Notes under the pieces: model-generated
The model's input: only the letters and a program-made list of their open reading frames with translations
What the model was told of the DNA's origin: nothing
Database searches by the model: none
In this document: positions 1 to 12,333 of the stretch, piece by piece
Position numbering within the stretch: the stretch's first letter is position 1
Layout: every line of letters begins with the position of its first letter
Position numbers and translations under genes: made by a program
From: Stichopus chloronotus
Lineage: Eukaryota; Echinodermata; Holothuroidea; Aspidochirotida; Stichopodidae
NCBI GenBank assembly: GCA_021234535.1
Contig: CM037836.1
Span: 21,690,769 to 21,754,768 of the forward strand
Direction: 5' to 3'
Length of the DNA stretch: 64,000 nucleotides

Positions 1-164
1 CCCTGTTATCCGTGCCACTGAGCAGTCCAGTTTTCCAGTTCTTTTACGCTTCTCAACATCAATGTGACTATCGAACTGGTTGACCAGCCTTCCTTATTAA
101 TCAGCCGAGCATGTAGAGTAAAGCAATAGATATTCTTTACCTTTGAGATTTACTCTTTGCACAG

Positions 165-221
165 GTGTGGGCAGTATCCTTCAGAAAAATAAAGAAGATC
201 GCGCCCTCTTATCAGACGGAG
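165..221 (+). CDS. Candidate internal exon, product unknown
   Basis: A 57-bp segment follows an acceptor-like tract (TTTACTCTTTGCACAG) and ends at a good donor (GGAG/GTGAGA). Two frames are open. The phase 0 frame reads VWAVSFRKIKKIAPSYQTE, and the third frame (phase 1-1) reads VGSILQKNKEDRALLSDGG. I recognise neither peptide. The exon length is a multiple of three, so skipping would keep frame. No partner exon is identifiable within several kilobases, which would imply long introns. Chance coincidence of splice-like signals is a serious alternative. Confidence 0.22.
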
Positions 222-599
222 GTGAGAAAATCTGTTTGGAACACAACAGATCCTCATCTGTAAATATTGCATGCGATTGTTATTTTCACGAAAACAATTC
301 GGATGGTATCTTGACCCAGATATAGAGCCCATGATCGCCTTCTAGAAAATCCGTTTTGCAAAGACTGTCACTAAGTACCGTATCGGCTGTTTAACTTACA
401 GTTTTGCTGCACATAATATGTCACTAAACATTCACAGTCTACCGAAGCACCAAAAACTGTGACCAAAGGGTTTTCTCTGTTGACAAAAGAAAAAATACAG
501 GTTTTCTTAAGAATGTGTAGTCAAGAAAATTTAAAGAGCTTCCTCTGGTGGAAGAAGAGATTTATTGGTCAAAAGTTTGGCTGTCCAGGTCAGTTTCAA
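222..599. other. Non-genic spacer, start of an uninterrupted frame
   Basis: No motif of known function is seen. A stop-free frame on the plus strand begins at 418 and runs to 818 (about 133 codons). It lacks an early ATG, and its second half lies inside the dispersed repeat at 600-860. The other copy of that repeat does not keep the frame open, so I treat the frame as fortuitous. Confidence 0.5.
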
Positions 600-860
600 A
601 TTTTAAAGCATGAGTTGTGCTGGTATAATCACCTGGTCAACTTTGCTCTTGTGTTTCAGGGAAGAGAAAATAGAGGAAAAGATTACATGTTGCAAAACCT
701 AAAAGAGAACTATGTACTTATGTTCCGGATACTTGAATCTGAAAATTGTCTCGACGTTTTTGTTGGCCCTACAAAATTCAGTGGCTGTGACCTATTCTGC
801 GAAATATTCCAGGTTTAATCTACCCGACAAAGTGCATGTTGTACAATTGCTTTTGAAGAA
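600..860 (+). repeat. Dispersed repeat D, copy 1
   Basis: This stretch aligns with 36715-37045 in the same orientation. Shared blocks include GAAAATTGTCTCGA and TGGCCCTACAAAATTCA, the GGAAGA block just after the 5' TTCAG/TTTAG, and GTGGCT.TGACC. Copy 1 lacks a 70-bp block that copy 2 carries between ATTCA and GTGGCT (36904-36973). No terminal repeats or target duplication are obvious, so the element class is unknown. Confidence 0.75.
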
Positions 861-1142
861 ATACTGCACATTTCGTCGTTTTTTCTCAGCTACTTGCCGC
901 TCTCTTCTTTAATAACTGGTGCAGTGCTGCAGATACAAAGGAAAAACCCTATAGGGAAATGAAAGAGTGATTTCTGAACGAACAAGTCCCCTTGTGGTCG
1001 TTCCTAAATTTGCTAAAACGCCGGAAATTGCGTTTACATTAATTGGAGAATTTGTGTCCCTATGCTCCTCCGTGACAACGATTATTCTTATTTTTTTAAA
1101 TCCTTAAAGTTTCGACACTCCCAAAACATAAGGGCATCGAAA

Positions 1143-1162
1143 AAGTTCAAAATTTTGAACTT
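1143..1162. repeat. Perfect 20-bp palindrome
   Basis: AAGTTCAAAATTTTGAACTT equals its own reverse complement with no spacer. It could be a dimeric binding site or a small cruciform, but its function is unknown. Confidence 0.8.
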
Positions 1163-1362
1163 CGGAGAATTGGAGTTTGGCTGAGAGCAACAAATTTGTT
1201 TCCTCCGTCCCAACGCAATTGTCAGTAGATTCAATAAATTTTTGTATGATCGCCTCATTTATCAATTGTGAAGAATTGTTTTAGTGTGACTTATTCCAAT
1301 CTTGATGTCAGAAACACCCATCAGTCCAGAAAAAGTTTTATCAGTTTACTTGTCCACCTGTA

Positions 1363-1465
1363 CTTCCGAAATGGCCGTGTAAGTGTATAGCATATTGATA
1401 ATTGGATTTCCGAACTCAAAAGTGAATAGTTTGTTCATTAAATTGAAGACACGCAATTTCGGAAG
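1363..1465. repeat. Imperfect inverted repeat
   Basis: CTTCCGAAATGGCCGTGT at 1363-1380 is matched by the reverse complement of 1449-1465 (CTTCCGAAATTGCGTGT). A third related block, CCGGAAATTGCGT, lies near 1021. The set may be the remains of a decayed inverted-repeat element spanning about 1015-1470. Confidence 0.55.
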
Positions 1466-1926
1466 ACGCAATTTCAATGAACTCCAGTGAAGACCAAAAG
1501 TTCAGAATTTTCCTAAGGTGACCATAATGTTGTAATACAGATGTCAGTCAGAAAGACCATTTAAGTCTAGAAAAGTATCTGTAAGAACTTTAATATTGAA
1601 GCCATGCGGATGGTTATAAAATGTCTAAAAGACCAAGTGACATGCACCTAGAAAAAGGTTGACTTTATTCAGAAGTTGCGGAGTGAAATCCAGAGTAATA
1701 ACCCGTTCGAATTGTGTTTCTGTCTATTAAGGTTTTTGAGACATGACTTTTCACAATTTGAGGAAAATGCAAAATAGATGATGTAGGGCGTTGCACAGTG
1801 TCAGTATTTCTTTTGATAGCCCTTTATATTTCATCTCTTAATTACTTAATGACTAGGTTTCACATTGTAGAGAAATATCAATATTTCTAAAGAAGGCAAT
1901 ACATGCTTCCAAAATAATTCTAAGGA

Positions 1927-2132
1927 TCTCACGAAACAAACTTGTAGATATGTATAAATATATATATATAGATAATTTGACAATGTATATTATGTAGTAA
2001 ATTTATTTTTGCTCCAAAATGTCAACCGGCCTACTGGCCACTCTGCATTTTTCATATTTTCAATACATCTTCATATATATATATATGAAGTGTGAGGTTC
2101 TACACTTCTCACGAAACAAACTTGTCGATATG
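1927..2132 (+). repeat. 26-bp direct repeats 180 bp apart
   Basis: Positions 1927-1952 and 2107-2132 differ at one base. Both contain TCTCACGAAACAAACTTGT followed by A or C and then GATATG. The intervening 154 bp is AT-rich with two short (TA) runs. The repeats are too long for an ordinary target-site duplication, so a small segmental duplication or array remnant is more likely. Confidence 0.75.
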
Positions 2133-5100
2133 GCATTTTAACTTTTGAAGTAACTTTTGTAGTATGCGTTTTAAAGAACATGTGGCATGAACAGTTTAGA
2201 GTATTGGCCGAATTTATCATTAAAGTATAATCGTATAGGTGCTCTGGAAGATCAGAATAAATGGTACGCACGTTGACACAGAGTGCAATGGTGGATTTAC
2301 ACAGGACTTTATTTCTGAACGGATTAATGTGATTGGCTAGATTGGCACTATTTGCTCAACATTCTTGCAAATATCAACAAGGATTGATACAGGAGCCAAA
2401 TCTCTTTTGCTTTAAATGCACATGCTTCCATTTTGCCAGGCACGAGAAGTCCTACATCTATGGACACGTTGGTTAAAAATTACTACTCCTTCGTAGCTTT
2501 AGACTATCCAAAATTTGTAGTGCAGAACATGGAACTCTGTGGATTATTCATCTCAAGGTAGGCCAGGTAATGTCGGCTAGGGTTAGGGCTACCTGTCCAC
2601 ACATGACAGCATTTAGTGTCACCTACTGCAGTACACTGTAGAGCAAAGGAGCAATATGTGTCTTCGACTTTGCATAAAAGTGCCACCCCACGCGGGTATC
2701 GTACTGATATTATATTAGTCTACACTTCCCACCGTTTGGGCCTAGCACAACGCACGTCTGACGTGTATTACTCATGTACCAGCTCTCTGACCAGGGAGCT
2801 GTAGTCTGCTCTGACTGCATTCGTATTACCAACGTCCACGAACTACCGCTTGGATTCCGACTCAGTGTGCTCACAGATTGTGCGCTATTACAATGTATGC
2901 CAACGTATTGGTAATCAATTAGACTCAGTACTTTTTCCTTAAGATATAAATATTCATGCTTGAGCCAATCACGAAACGTGACGAAAAACCTATAAAGATA
3001 GAGACCTTGCAGCTTAGATGAGAAAATCTGTAATTGTTCACAGGTGTTACGGTGTGTACATTACAAAAAGGTACATACCAACACCTGCTTGGAAGGTTAG
3101 TATTTGCCATACCATGTAGTTCTTGTCATAGACATGCAGAAGGTATAATGCGTGTTAAACATTAATAAATAAATAGCACAGGAAAAATGAACAGAAAAGG
3201 ACATGAGATAAGAACTCTTTCGTCAACCCGCAAAGAAGAAACGCCCTTTTTTTATTGTTCAGGTGGACTGGTTTAGAAGAATTGACAGTTTGCAGAGATA
3301 TGGAGAGAATGAGCCTCATGAATAGAAGTAACATTTATGTCATGAACTGACCTCATTTATATTCATTTCTGGAGATCATTGGATGTCAAAGGTTATCAAA
3401 ATGCTGCTGCTTTTCGATATGTCACTTTATCTCAAAAGATTTAGTCTTTCATAATAAAATTGTTTTATGGCATCCTTGGTGACATTATTAGTGATTTAGC
3501 AGAGTGTGTTCACCAAAATCGGGGCTGAAAAGCGTGTGCATAAGAACGTCTATGTACTTTCTGATGGCCAGCATACTCTATCACATAACACCCACAGGGA
3601 CGTCTTTAGTGAGGCTGATTGTTTAACAGAGGGACTTCGCCAACAGTTCGACGGATATTCTACGATCTGTTGTGACCTCTCCGCGAATAAAAACCATTTT
3701 AAATTGATTTAAGAGCATCTCTGACACTTTCCCGTAAATTGTAAGTGCATTGCTACAGTATTATGCTTAACAGTTCAAATCCTCGAAATAGGATACGGCA
3801 CATATATATAGATAGAACAAAGTTGAACAATCTGTTCTGTTTAAGAAACCCATTAAACTGTTAAAACGGTAAAGGCACTTAAGGGGAGAGGTTATAACAT
3901 TGACTGCTTCACTGATAAATACTTACATATATACACATTCTGTGAAGCCGTACTCCAAATGAACTAAGGAAACATACATAAATTTGGAGTAGAAACTGAT
4001 GTGTAAAGAGCCGGCAACGTTTCGTCAAATTACAGCAAAAATTGACTCCAAAGTGAGTTCCACTCTTAAAAAAAATGTTTCAAATGAGCCCGACATAAAA
4101 TACGCATCCTGTCAAGATTATTTAACAGTTAAGATGTAAGTCACAAGCATCGTACCGTCCTCAATAAGAAAAAAGCAAAACATAAGTTATAAAAGACAAA
4201 ATTGAGAAATGTTTTATGTAATTTGAGGAGATATTCGAATTCAACCGCAAACGAAGGATTAACTGAAAATGGTTTAGACAACTTCCTCCTTCGAACAACT
4301 TATTACTCACTTTTTTGGTGATGCATATTTACGGCTTATCTTGAAGTATAAATTTTGCAATGAAACTACTACATAAAGTAAACCTGGTCTACCTATCCTC
4401 TATCAGTTAATTTTACTTCGTAATGTATTTAGGTCATATCAAATCGAGTCTTAAATTTCTTATGAGGAAAACCGTTTCGTATCAGACGTGTAACCTATTA
4501 CATAAGTCTTTTGTTCAGCTATCCTTGGTCTTTCCAAAGAGTGAAAAGAAAATTGTGTAACCTACGATCAAGACAAATATGAATATCTTTCTTGCTCGCT
4601 TTGGATTATTTTATTTCTACCCCTTGGCGATTGAATGTATTAGATTATACTAAAAGCCTCTTTCATGTAGCTCCCATTTTATTACCTTCCTTAAATTGCA
4701 TTATTTACAACCTTTGTATGTGTAATGACAACCTTTTTCTTAGTGTTTGTAAAGAAGTGATATACCCAAATGAGATACGGTGTATTTCGAAATATGCGAT
4801 GTGGTGTACTGACAGATTTGCAAATCCGTTAAAAGTTAGGGTTTCAACCTTTTGTGTTATTATTTGCATTTACACACAATTTTGTGCATTGATTAAAAAT
4901 CTTTGATCGAAGTGGGACGGACAAAAACTGTTGTAAGTGCAACGGTCAATACAGACGACGTTTACATTTAATGTACCCCAACAGATTAGGTGATATTTTG
5001 TTTTCCATCACAAGAAGTTTGCTTTTCACTCCCCACCATCGAATATTAAACAGTGCTCTTAATTTATCCCACCCCTCCTGTCGTCTCCCTTCCATCCATG

Positions 5101-6110
5101 TATGTTTAATGTATGTCAGCATGAAATTCAACATTAAGGTCATCATTCATTGTCGGTAAATTTTTGCTAATAGGGCCTATATTTGAGCTGCACACAACTC
5201 CAAGAAATTAACCCCTTTTCTTGTAACTACGAAGAAAAAATAATTATGGATATAAGAGTGTCATGTAGTTACAACGCTTTTAAAACAAAAAAAGAATGGT
5301 CAATGCGCACGATAAGTCATAGTGAAAAGCAAACTAATTGCCTATATATTAGGCACCATATGTGACTTTAAGTTTGCAAATAGCTCTCATTTTTTAAGGA
5401 ACAAATACCAGCCAGCTGTATAAACGTTGATCACTGCACATCATCCAAACATGGTCATTTTGTGACTTTGATTGACGCTAAACCCAATCGAGCGTGTGCA
5501 ATCAATTTGCTTGCATGAGTCTTTACATTCATCCACTCTAGATGGCTCGTGCCTAAGACAGCTTCCCTTCATCTCGCTCAGCCTCCCTAACTCTCTCTTT
5601 CTTTTTTTCCCCCTGCATATACTGAAGCAACAGTCAATCTTAACTGAAGCGTTACATTATTTCACCTCATAAATGTTTACCACCATCGATATATAACCTT
5701 GCTTCTTCATTTTTTTTTTTTTGTATTTTGTTTTTTACCTGTTGTAGTCTCATAATTAGCATAAGGTCCCTGGAGATTGTAGAGAGTTTTTTCTTCTTCT
5801 TTTTTTTTTTTGCTTAACTCTTTTCTCCCTTGTCATTTCTCGTAGCGACACCTTCCCCTTCGTATAAAGCAGTAAACTCATTTCAGACATCCACTCAACG
5901 TCATCATCTCCACACACTAATGGGCTGGGAGAGTTGAGAGAACGTTATAAAGCGGTGTGATTAAATACAAGGCAAAAAGAAAAGCCAGAGGGTAAAATGA
6001 TCCTTATGTTCAGCACCGGATATCGATCGCCTGTGTTCTTCTTTAAACGAATCACATTATTTTTGTGGGACACCTGTCTACCTGTCACTCTGAAACTTAA
6101 GTTTTCTCAC
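2133..6110. other. Non-coding stretch with minor hairpins
   Basis: No supported gene is seen. A short hairpin lies at 2781-2800 (AGCTCTCTG / CAGGGAGCT). A 10-bp perfect inverted repeat (TACTCCAAAT) occurs at 3951-3960 and 3982-3991. Poly-T and pyrimidine-rich DNA occupies about 5570-5840. Everything else appears featureless. Confidence 0.5.
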
Positions 6111-6148
6111 CTCGGAGACGAATCGAAGGCGAGAAATTCAAGAAGTCC
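6111..6148 (-). CDS. Candidate minus-strand micro-exon
   Basis: On the minus strand, an acceptor ending in TACATTCAG precedes 38 bp that finish at CCGAG/GTGAGAAAAC, a strong donor. Two frames are open: one reads GLLEFLAFDSSP, the other DFLNFSPSIRLR. The peptide is unrecognised and is short enough to be chance. Confidence 0.15.
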
Positions 6149-6795
6149 CTGAATGTATTTGCAATAAGCTACTAACTCAATTCTAACCTGATTTAAGGTG
6201 AATGTGCCAGAAAACGGGTCTATGTATAGTCTTGAAAATTTGACCCAATAAAGCGATCTTCTTCCTTTTTTCTCTCTCTAATAAGACAGAGTTTTCTCCT
6301 TCATTGTGGAGAGACAAACGGTAAGCGCCAAATTGGTGAATTATGTCGCCTCAGGGGCAAAGACTCGGTGAAAAGGATTGGCTTTGAATTTCAGAGCAGC
6401 TTTCTAAGTCTTCTTGCTTACTGTGATAAGCTGGCCCACTTCTGCGAGCAACTTTTCGCATCATGTTGCAGACGCTTAAATACACATCCCTTTGCCTCTT
6501 ATTGAGGGAATTTATTCAAAATGTAACTTCTCTGTCGGTTTTGACGGATACGAAAACCAACGGGTTTGGAGTGTATGGTAATTTTGTCATTGAAAGCTTA
6601 GAATGCTACGTCTGTTCTTTAAGAAGAAAGAGAGAGCGAAAAAAAAAAAAAAAAACTCGAAGGTTTAACGCCCGGTAATGAGAGTTAAAGCCTTAAATAT
6701 CATAAACATTGTGCAGTGCTTTTATCACGGGCAAACTATATAGAAATACAAATTAGAAGACGAAATTCAGGGACACGGTTTGAGACTGACAGGCC

Positions 6796-6818
6796 ATATG
6801 TATATGCATATGTATAAG

Positions 6819-6912
<94 letters not shown>
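6796..6912. repeat. (TA)n microsatellite
   Basis: An uninterrupted (TA)n core of about 82 bp (6831-6912) is preceded by imperfect TATG/TATA units from about 6796. Overlapping frames that read Tyr-Ile repeats are artefacts of this array. Confidence 0.97.
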
Positions 6913-6915
<3 letters not shown>

Positions 6916-8732
6916 CTATGTGATCTTGTGCTTCTTTGTATTTTTACATGGTGGATGTCCGAAATAAAGTTGGTTCTGGACGTCCATGTACTACATATAC
7001 ATGCAATTTTCACAATTCAAACGACATCCTTAATCTTGTGATACTGATAAATTGATGCGACTAGAATCAACATCATTAGTCCTATGTCACCAACTTCACT
7101 AAGAGTATAAACACGTCATGGGGGTGAAGTTTAGAGCATTATTGTCTCTAATTGCCCATATTTTATTCTGTATATACTACCTGGCAAATTGTGACTTTGA
7201 GTAAAACCTTTCCTCTGATAACATTGTTATTTCGTCACAATAAAGTTACTATACCTTTTCTTTCTCATTTCAATATTAACTTACCCTTTTTATTGGATAA
7301 CACGCGATGTAATAGAATAATATATACAATCGAACTACATTATTGTCAAATGACTCAATATAACCGTCCACCAAGAACTGCAGTAATTACCTTTTCCAAA
7401 TAATGCTTGTATTTATCAAGAGAGGAAATTATTTCATCGATCGATAAATGTCACGTGTATAATTGGTAAAGCTATTTTAATGATTTCCACTTAACGTGTT
7501 TGTGCCGAGTAAAAGAAACTCACTCCTGTCAAGACAATTTTCTCTTACTTCATTTTTTGTTCAAATTTTTCTTTTGATTTTGCTTTCTATTAAGACAATT
7601 GCTATGAAATTAATATTACGGGTATTCGTTTTCTTGGTATTTTTTTCTAACAGTTTTCCCTTATTAGATTGTTTTTTTTTCTTTAAGCCCCCCGGGTAAC
7701 AAATCTTCTATACACAGTGAATCAATTTCATTTGAATCGACGATTGTCAATCTAATCAGTGGGTTCTAACCAAGGTGGGGGGGAGGGCACTCTTCGCCGT
7801 AATAATCTACTTATAACATGACTCTCTTGTTCTGTCTCTCTCTTTTCCGACGGCCTCTCGAGTGACTTATGTGTCAAATTTATCGAGAAAGGAGTGACTT
7901 CTACCGGTCTCTATTTCGTTACATGGACATGTTCTGCTGTAACCTTAGTCTGGATTTGACTACTTTGTATTTTGTTTTGGCCATTCAAAGAGAACTTACT
8001 GAAAAATTGTTTATGTATTCAAATTTATACAGCGTATCTGAAATTACTATAAAAGACTATGACTTCATATTTATTATAATTAGATTATTTAGAATACATT
8101 TGTACACACCACAACAGTGAGTATCAGCATCTTTTTTTATCTGATATACGGAAATATAATAAAGAAACTCCACGGTTTGAAAAAATGCAAATATTTGCTT
8201 GAACAGCAAAGGCAATTTGGAGGTTTGGACTGATCCTTAATATTTTAACATTCGTTGGAAGTTGAATTTTTTTCTCCATATGTTTGTTTACCATAGAAAT
8301 GCAAAGATTATGAAAGTGTAAGATGCAATAAGATGTGCAAAATTATTGCAAACGACTTTAAGAGTTGAGAGTTTGTATTTATTTTTTTTTTGTCTTGTCG
8401 CTATTACAATTGTTTATTGTAAATCTTTCGTTATGAGTCACATTGGAAAGTAACAAAACAACATAAAAATTAACATAAACAAAATCAACGACACAAGTTG
8501 GAAAGGAAAGTAATTGTCTAAGAAGTTATTTCGAACAACATGCAGTAGTACTGAAGTAGACGATCAACTGTAAATGTCATTAAACAATAAAAATTGTTAA
8601 GAGGTTTCTTTTTTTAAGTTTTGTACGGATTTATTTGATTCAAAGTGATGTAGGCAACTGCGTGGATAGTAGTGTAAAATTCAATACCTACAGCTTGATA
8701 TGTAATACGTTTCTATTCTAACGTTACCGTAT
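6913..8732. other. Non-coding stretch
   Basis: I see no supported gene. The strand alternates between AT-rich blocks and short pyrimidine runs, with a small G run near 7777-7784. Confidence 0.5.
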
Positions 8733-9047
8733 TTAAAGGGAAATAGGGCATCTAGAATACACCAAAGTGACATACAAAGAAAATAGCTTAAATCATTATT
8801 ACACCATTCAGTCTCATTAATAAACATCTGCAAAAGCTTCACCTCCTCAAAACATTATACATGTGATGAATAACGGAAGATGCATCATTTGAATTTTGAA
8901 AAGTTTAGGTGAACAAATTGTTGTTGAGAAACAAATAAGTGAGTTTCTATCTGTGAGCAACTCATTTCTTGAGAAAGGCTGTGTCCACAAACATTGGTTT
9001 TAAAATATGGTTGTTTACTGTGAAACAAATGCCCATTTTCCCTTTAA
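8733..9047. mobile_element. TTAA-type MITE, family 1, copy A
   Basis: The left end TTAAAGGGAAATAGGGCAT is mirrored by the right end ATGCCCATTTTCCCTTTAA, with only a few mismatches over 19 bp. TTAA occurs at both outer edges, as expected for the 4-bp target duplication of piggyBac-type elements. A TA duplication, as in Tc1/mariner, cannot be excluded. The element is 315 bp and has no coding capacity. The interior matches 30839-31181 along nearly its full length; shared blocks include ATTCAGTCTCAT.AATAAACATC and GATGCATCATTTGAATTT. It is a non-autonomous element that would need a transposase supplied from elsewhere. Confidence 0.85.
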
Positions 9048-9180
9048 TGCGTGTTCTGCATATAACATGATGAGTGTCACGTATATGCACAAATAAATTT
9101 TGTACGCATAAACTTAACCATGCGGTGACTCCTACAACAACTGGAATCGAAAAGATGACACTATTTTGTTCTTCTTTCAG

Positions 9181-9289
9181 GCAGGTGAATTCCAGCCGAA
9201 TTACACACCCGCAAAAAAAGCAGTCCGTAAAATTCCTAATCTGGCACTGAATACTGAAAGCAGTGTTTCTTATCTGGCACCAAATACTG
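9181..9289 (+). CDS. Candidate internal exon, product unknown
   Basis: A strong pyrimidine tract (TTTTGTTCTTCTTTCAG) precedes a 109-bp segment ending at ACTG/GTGAGC. Only the first frame is open throughout. It begins AGEFQPNYTPAKKAVRKIPN and contains two related blocks, LALNTE and LAPNTG. If the donor is not used, the frame stops at 9316-9318, which would make this a terminal exon. Composition is unbiased and protein-like. It is among the better exon candidates in the window, but no domain is recognised and no adjoining exon was found. Confidence 0.3.
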
Positions 9290-10333
9290 GTGAGCTAGCG
9301 TATAGGCCAGTTTTTTAGGTATAGCAAAAGTAACCTTTTGTCTCCCCCTCTTCTATTTCTTGCAACTACAAAAAATGAGAAAAGCAGAAGGTAGAAGATA
9401 AAGAAAGTTAGTCAGGAAACAAAAAAATCGTAGTTTTATCTAAATCTGTGTCAAGATCACTTACTTATTGTGCATTTTGTTTCATACACAGTGCGTCAGA
9501 CGTAGGTGCTAACATATCCAGTCAAATGGCAGGGATGTGACCTTAACGTCATTTGCAGAGTTGATATGGTAAAGAGTTTTATAAATGATGGCATCAGTTT
9601 GGAATCATTTAACATCATTGTCAAAGTTAGGTAATGATACACCAGCAATGCAGCAATATCACAAATAAACAGTTCTATGTGTAAATTAAAATCCCGTCTT
9701 ATTATGACGACAAAATGGCTAATGAATTAGGTTACATGAAGTAAGTCATTTACAACTAACAAAATAAATCGTAGCGAGACAAAGAAAAAAAAATCGAATC
9801 AGTAAAAATAATGATCAAAGGAATACAAATAACCGAACAATCATTCATATGAAATAATGGGGAATCGAAAGTCTGAGTAACTACAATGAAATATGAGAAC
9901 ATTTTCCGGTATAGACAAAAAGAAAGAACAAAAATGGGATGGCAATGTCATGTATGCAAGTGATATCACTTGATTTTTTACTCCCAGCGTCCGCCTCATG
10001 AAATTTTAATGAACAGATGAGTTGTCAAGAAACGAGCAGATCAGAATGCCAATGATTTTAGCCAGAATAGAGATCTTCAAGAGCTTTAAATACTGTGTAC
10101 CATCAGCTTTTTAACACACGTAGAGCCCATTCCTCCATGGGCGTTTCGGAATGTTTTGCGCTCATACATATGAGCAGTGATAGATTGTGCAGTTGCATTC
10201 ATTTCCTTGGGGAATATGTAAGCTAAGTTTAATTGTGGTAAGTCGCTGTTTTGTGACCACAGATATACATAGTATAATCATAATTATTTGTAAATGCATA
10301 TACAAACGTCCATCGCTTTATCAATCATGATTA

Positions 10334-10566
10334 AAGCTCCATGGACTCCAAAAGTGAGGGCAGTGTCCGCTTCGGTTTCCCCGGATTTGTTCTACACTTG
10401 GTACACCTTACACACAAAACGTACTCTATACCTACAGCAAGTTATTAATATCCATGTGCCATAGATGTAAAGTACATTTCGTGTGAAAGATTTACCAGGC
10501 TCTTAGAGCGCATCCCCTGGAAAATTGAATTGGACACCGCCCTCACTTATCGGACGCGTGGACCTT
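10334..10566. mobile_element. Foldback element, about 233 bp
   Basis: The two halves are imperfect reverse complements over nearly the whole length. Outer blocks AAGTGAGGGCAGTGTCC (left) and AAGTGAGGGCGGTGTCC (right, complemented) are nearly identical. Inner blocks around ACACAAAACGTACT and ACACGAAATGTACT also pair, leaving a very small loop near 10447. A transcript would form a long imperfect hairpin. No clear target-site duplication is visible. It may be a foldback MITE; a hairpin small-RNA precursor is a speculative alternative. Confidence 0.8.
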
Positions 10567-12333
10567 GAAAAATTTTAAAGAAAAACATGATTTGGTTATT
10601 ATGACTGAGTCTCTCGGATCTGTAAATTCAGATGGTTTTATAGATTGCTTTACAACATTCGCTACATTCTTGTTACATTATCATGTTCATAATCTTATTT
10701 ATCTATATTATTTCTTGTTCACAATCATGAATGGGTACTCAAATAAGAAACATTGTTGACCCAGAACTGCAAGGAACAATTTTTGAAATTTGGTTCCACC
10801 TTCATAGTAAATATTTTGGTTTTGTACCAAGTTCATTTGTGAAAACTGCTGCAGATTCCATTCAAATCGAATTAAAAATTTGTAATGGAAGATGTACATC
10901 TTGTTGAGATGAATACACACTCACATCAGTATTACACTGTTCTTTGTTGACATGCATTACAGGGCTGTCAAAAGTAATGTTGAAACAAACAATGAATCAA
11001 GTGTCAAACAATGTATAGAAAGAAAAATACTTTTAAATATGATAATCTTTCAATGTATTTGTAAAATTGTAATGTGACAAGTGATACGTCTTCTCTATAT
11101 CGTCTCTATGTATTGAAAATGAGGCTGAAAAGAGGCTCCCCTTTCTAAGAGTGTACTGCACTACAGTTCTGTCTGTCTCTGTGTCTATTAACGTCATAAA
11201 TCTTTTTCAGTGTAGTTTCATAATCTCGAGTAATAATTGTAATAAAAAAGACTTAAGTCATTTTTCACGTCGAATGAGGAGGGGGGAGGGGGATACTGGG
11301 TGGGTGGAGCAAATGATGCTTATATTCGTACGGTGTATGTCTTACAATCGTGTATCATAACCTGTAGACGCAACCACTCATTGAGCACAAAGGTTGTAAT
11401 TAAATCGAGTATGAGAGATGAACAGTCGTTCTCCTCTTTTGTTATCCTGTTGATAAATAAGTAGGTTTCTATATTGTTTTGGGGTTTAAGAAATACTCCA
11501 CTCACAAGTTAAATGTTAAGTTATGTTAAGTTATGAATTGTTATTTGAAGAGTACTGCTCTGGTCGAGAAAGATTTTTAGTTGCCACAAAGATACAACCT
11601 AAAATATCCAAAAATTATTGAAAAAAAATGAATTTGTTTTTTTTTTTAAGTACAGGGCATATTTATCCTTGAAATTTGACACCAGTAAAAAAAAACAAGC
11701 ATGGATTCATTGTAATGTTGGGCAAATTAAAGTCTCAACTATTACACTATGAAAATGTTTCTTTGAAGCCAATTGAGATTATGAAGGAATACAAAGGAAA
11801 TTCAATTGGTATAGGTCTGTGGAGGTCACGTATCCCTTATGATGCAATGTACCACTACGACGTAAAAAATTCTGTGAACATCCGTAACCTCCATAGATAT
11901 TCCTTTAATCTATGTGAACTTTTATTATTATTCATTCACGAATCTCCTTAATTTCAGCGTAGTCATTACTTCATGTTTATGATAACATCACAAAAGTAAT
12001 TAGAATTATACATGCAGACTAGGCCTCCATGTCCATATGCATATATTGTAAATATGTATTGACATGTAACTTAGGTGTTTTCGTTGTTTTGTTGTTTTAT
12101 ATGACGAGCAATAAGGACTCTAGGCCTAAGGACCTCGGACTTAAACATGCAAACATCTATTACTCCATGTTGATATAATAGACAAATTCAGCGTTCATAC
12201 TTATCCACCAATACGCACGCCTAAATGCTATGTTTATGCAAGCTTCCAAATTTTAAAAGTCATGCGATGTTGGCTACGAGTAGGTAAATATTGTCATATT
12301 TGCTAAGCAACTGTATCGCATAGCCTGACTCAC
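10567..12333. other. Non-coding stretch with a G-quadruplex motif
   Basis: No supported gene is seen. Positions 11281-11305 contain four G runs of at least three bases separated by loops of 1-5 bases, a canonical G-quadruplex pattern. A short direct repeat of TAAGTTATGT occurs near 11517-11535. Confidence 0.55.

Noticed and set aside
418..818. 133-codon stop-free frame near the window start
   Set aside because: It overlaps dispersed repeat D, and the frame is broken in the second copy of that repeat.
2580..2592. Telomere-like TAGGGTTAGGG
   Set aside because: Fewer than two units, so not a telomeric array.
6753..7013. Tyr-Ile repeat frames (also at 13193-13486 and 16810-17094)
   Set aside because: They are read-through of (TA)n arrays.
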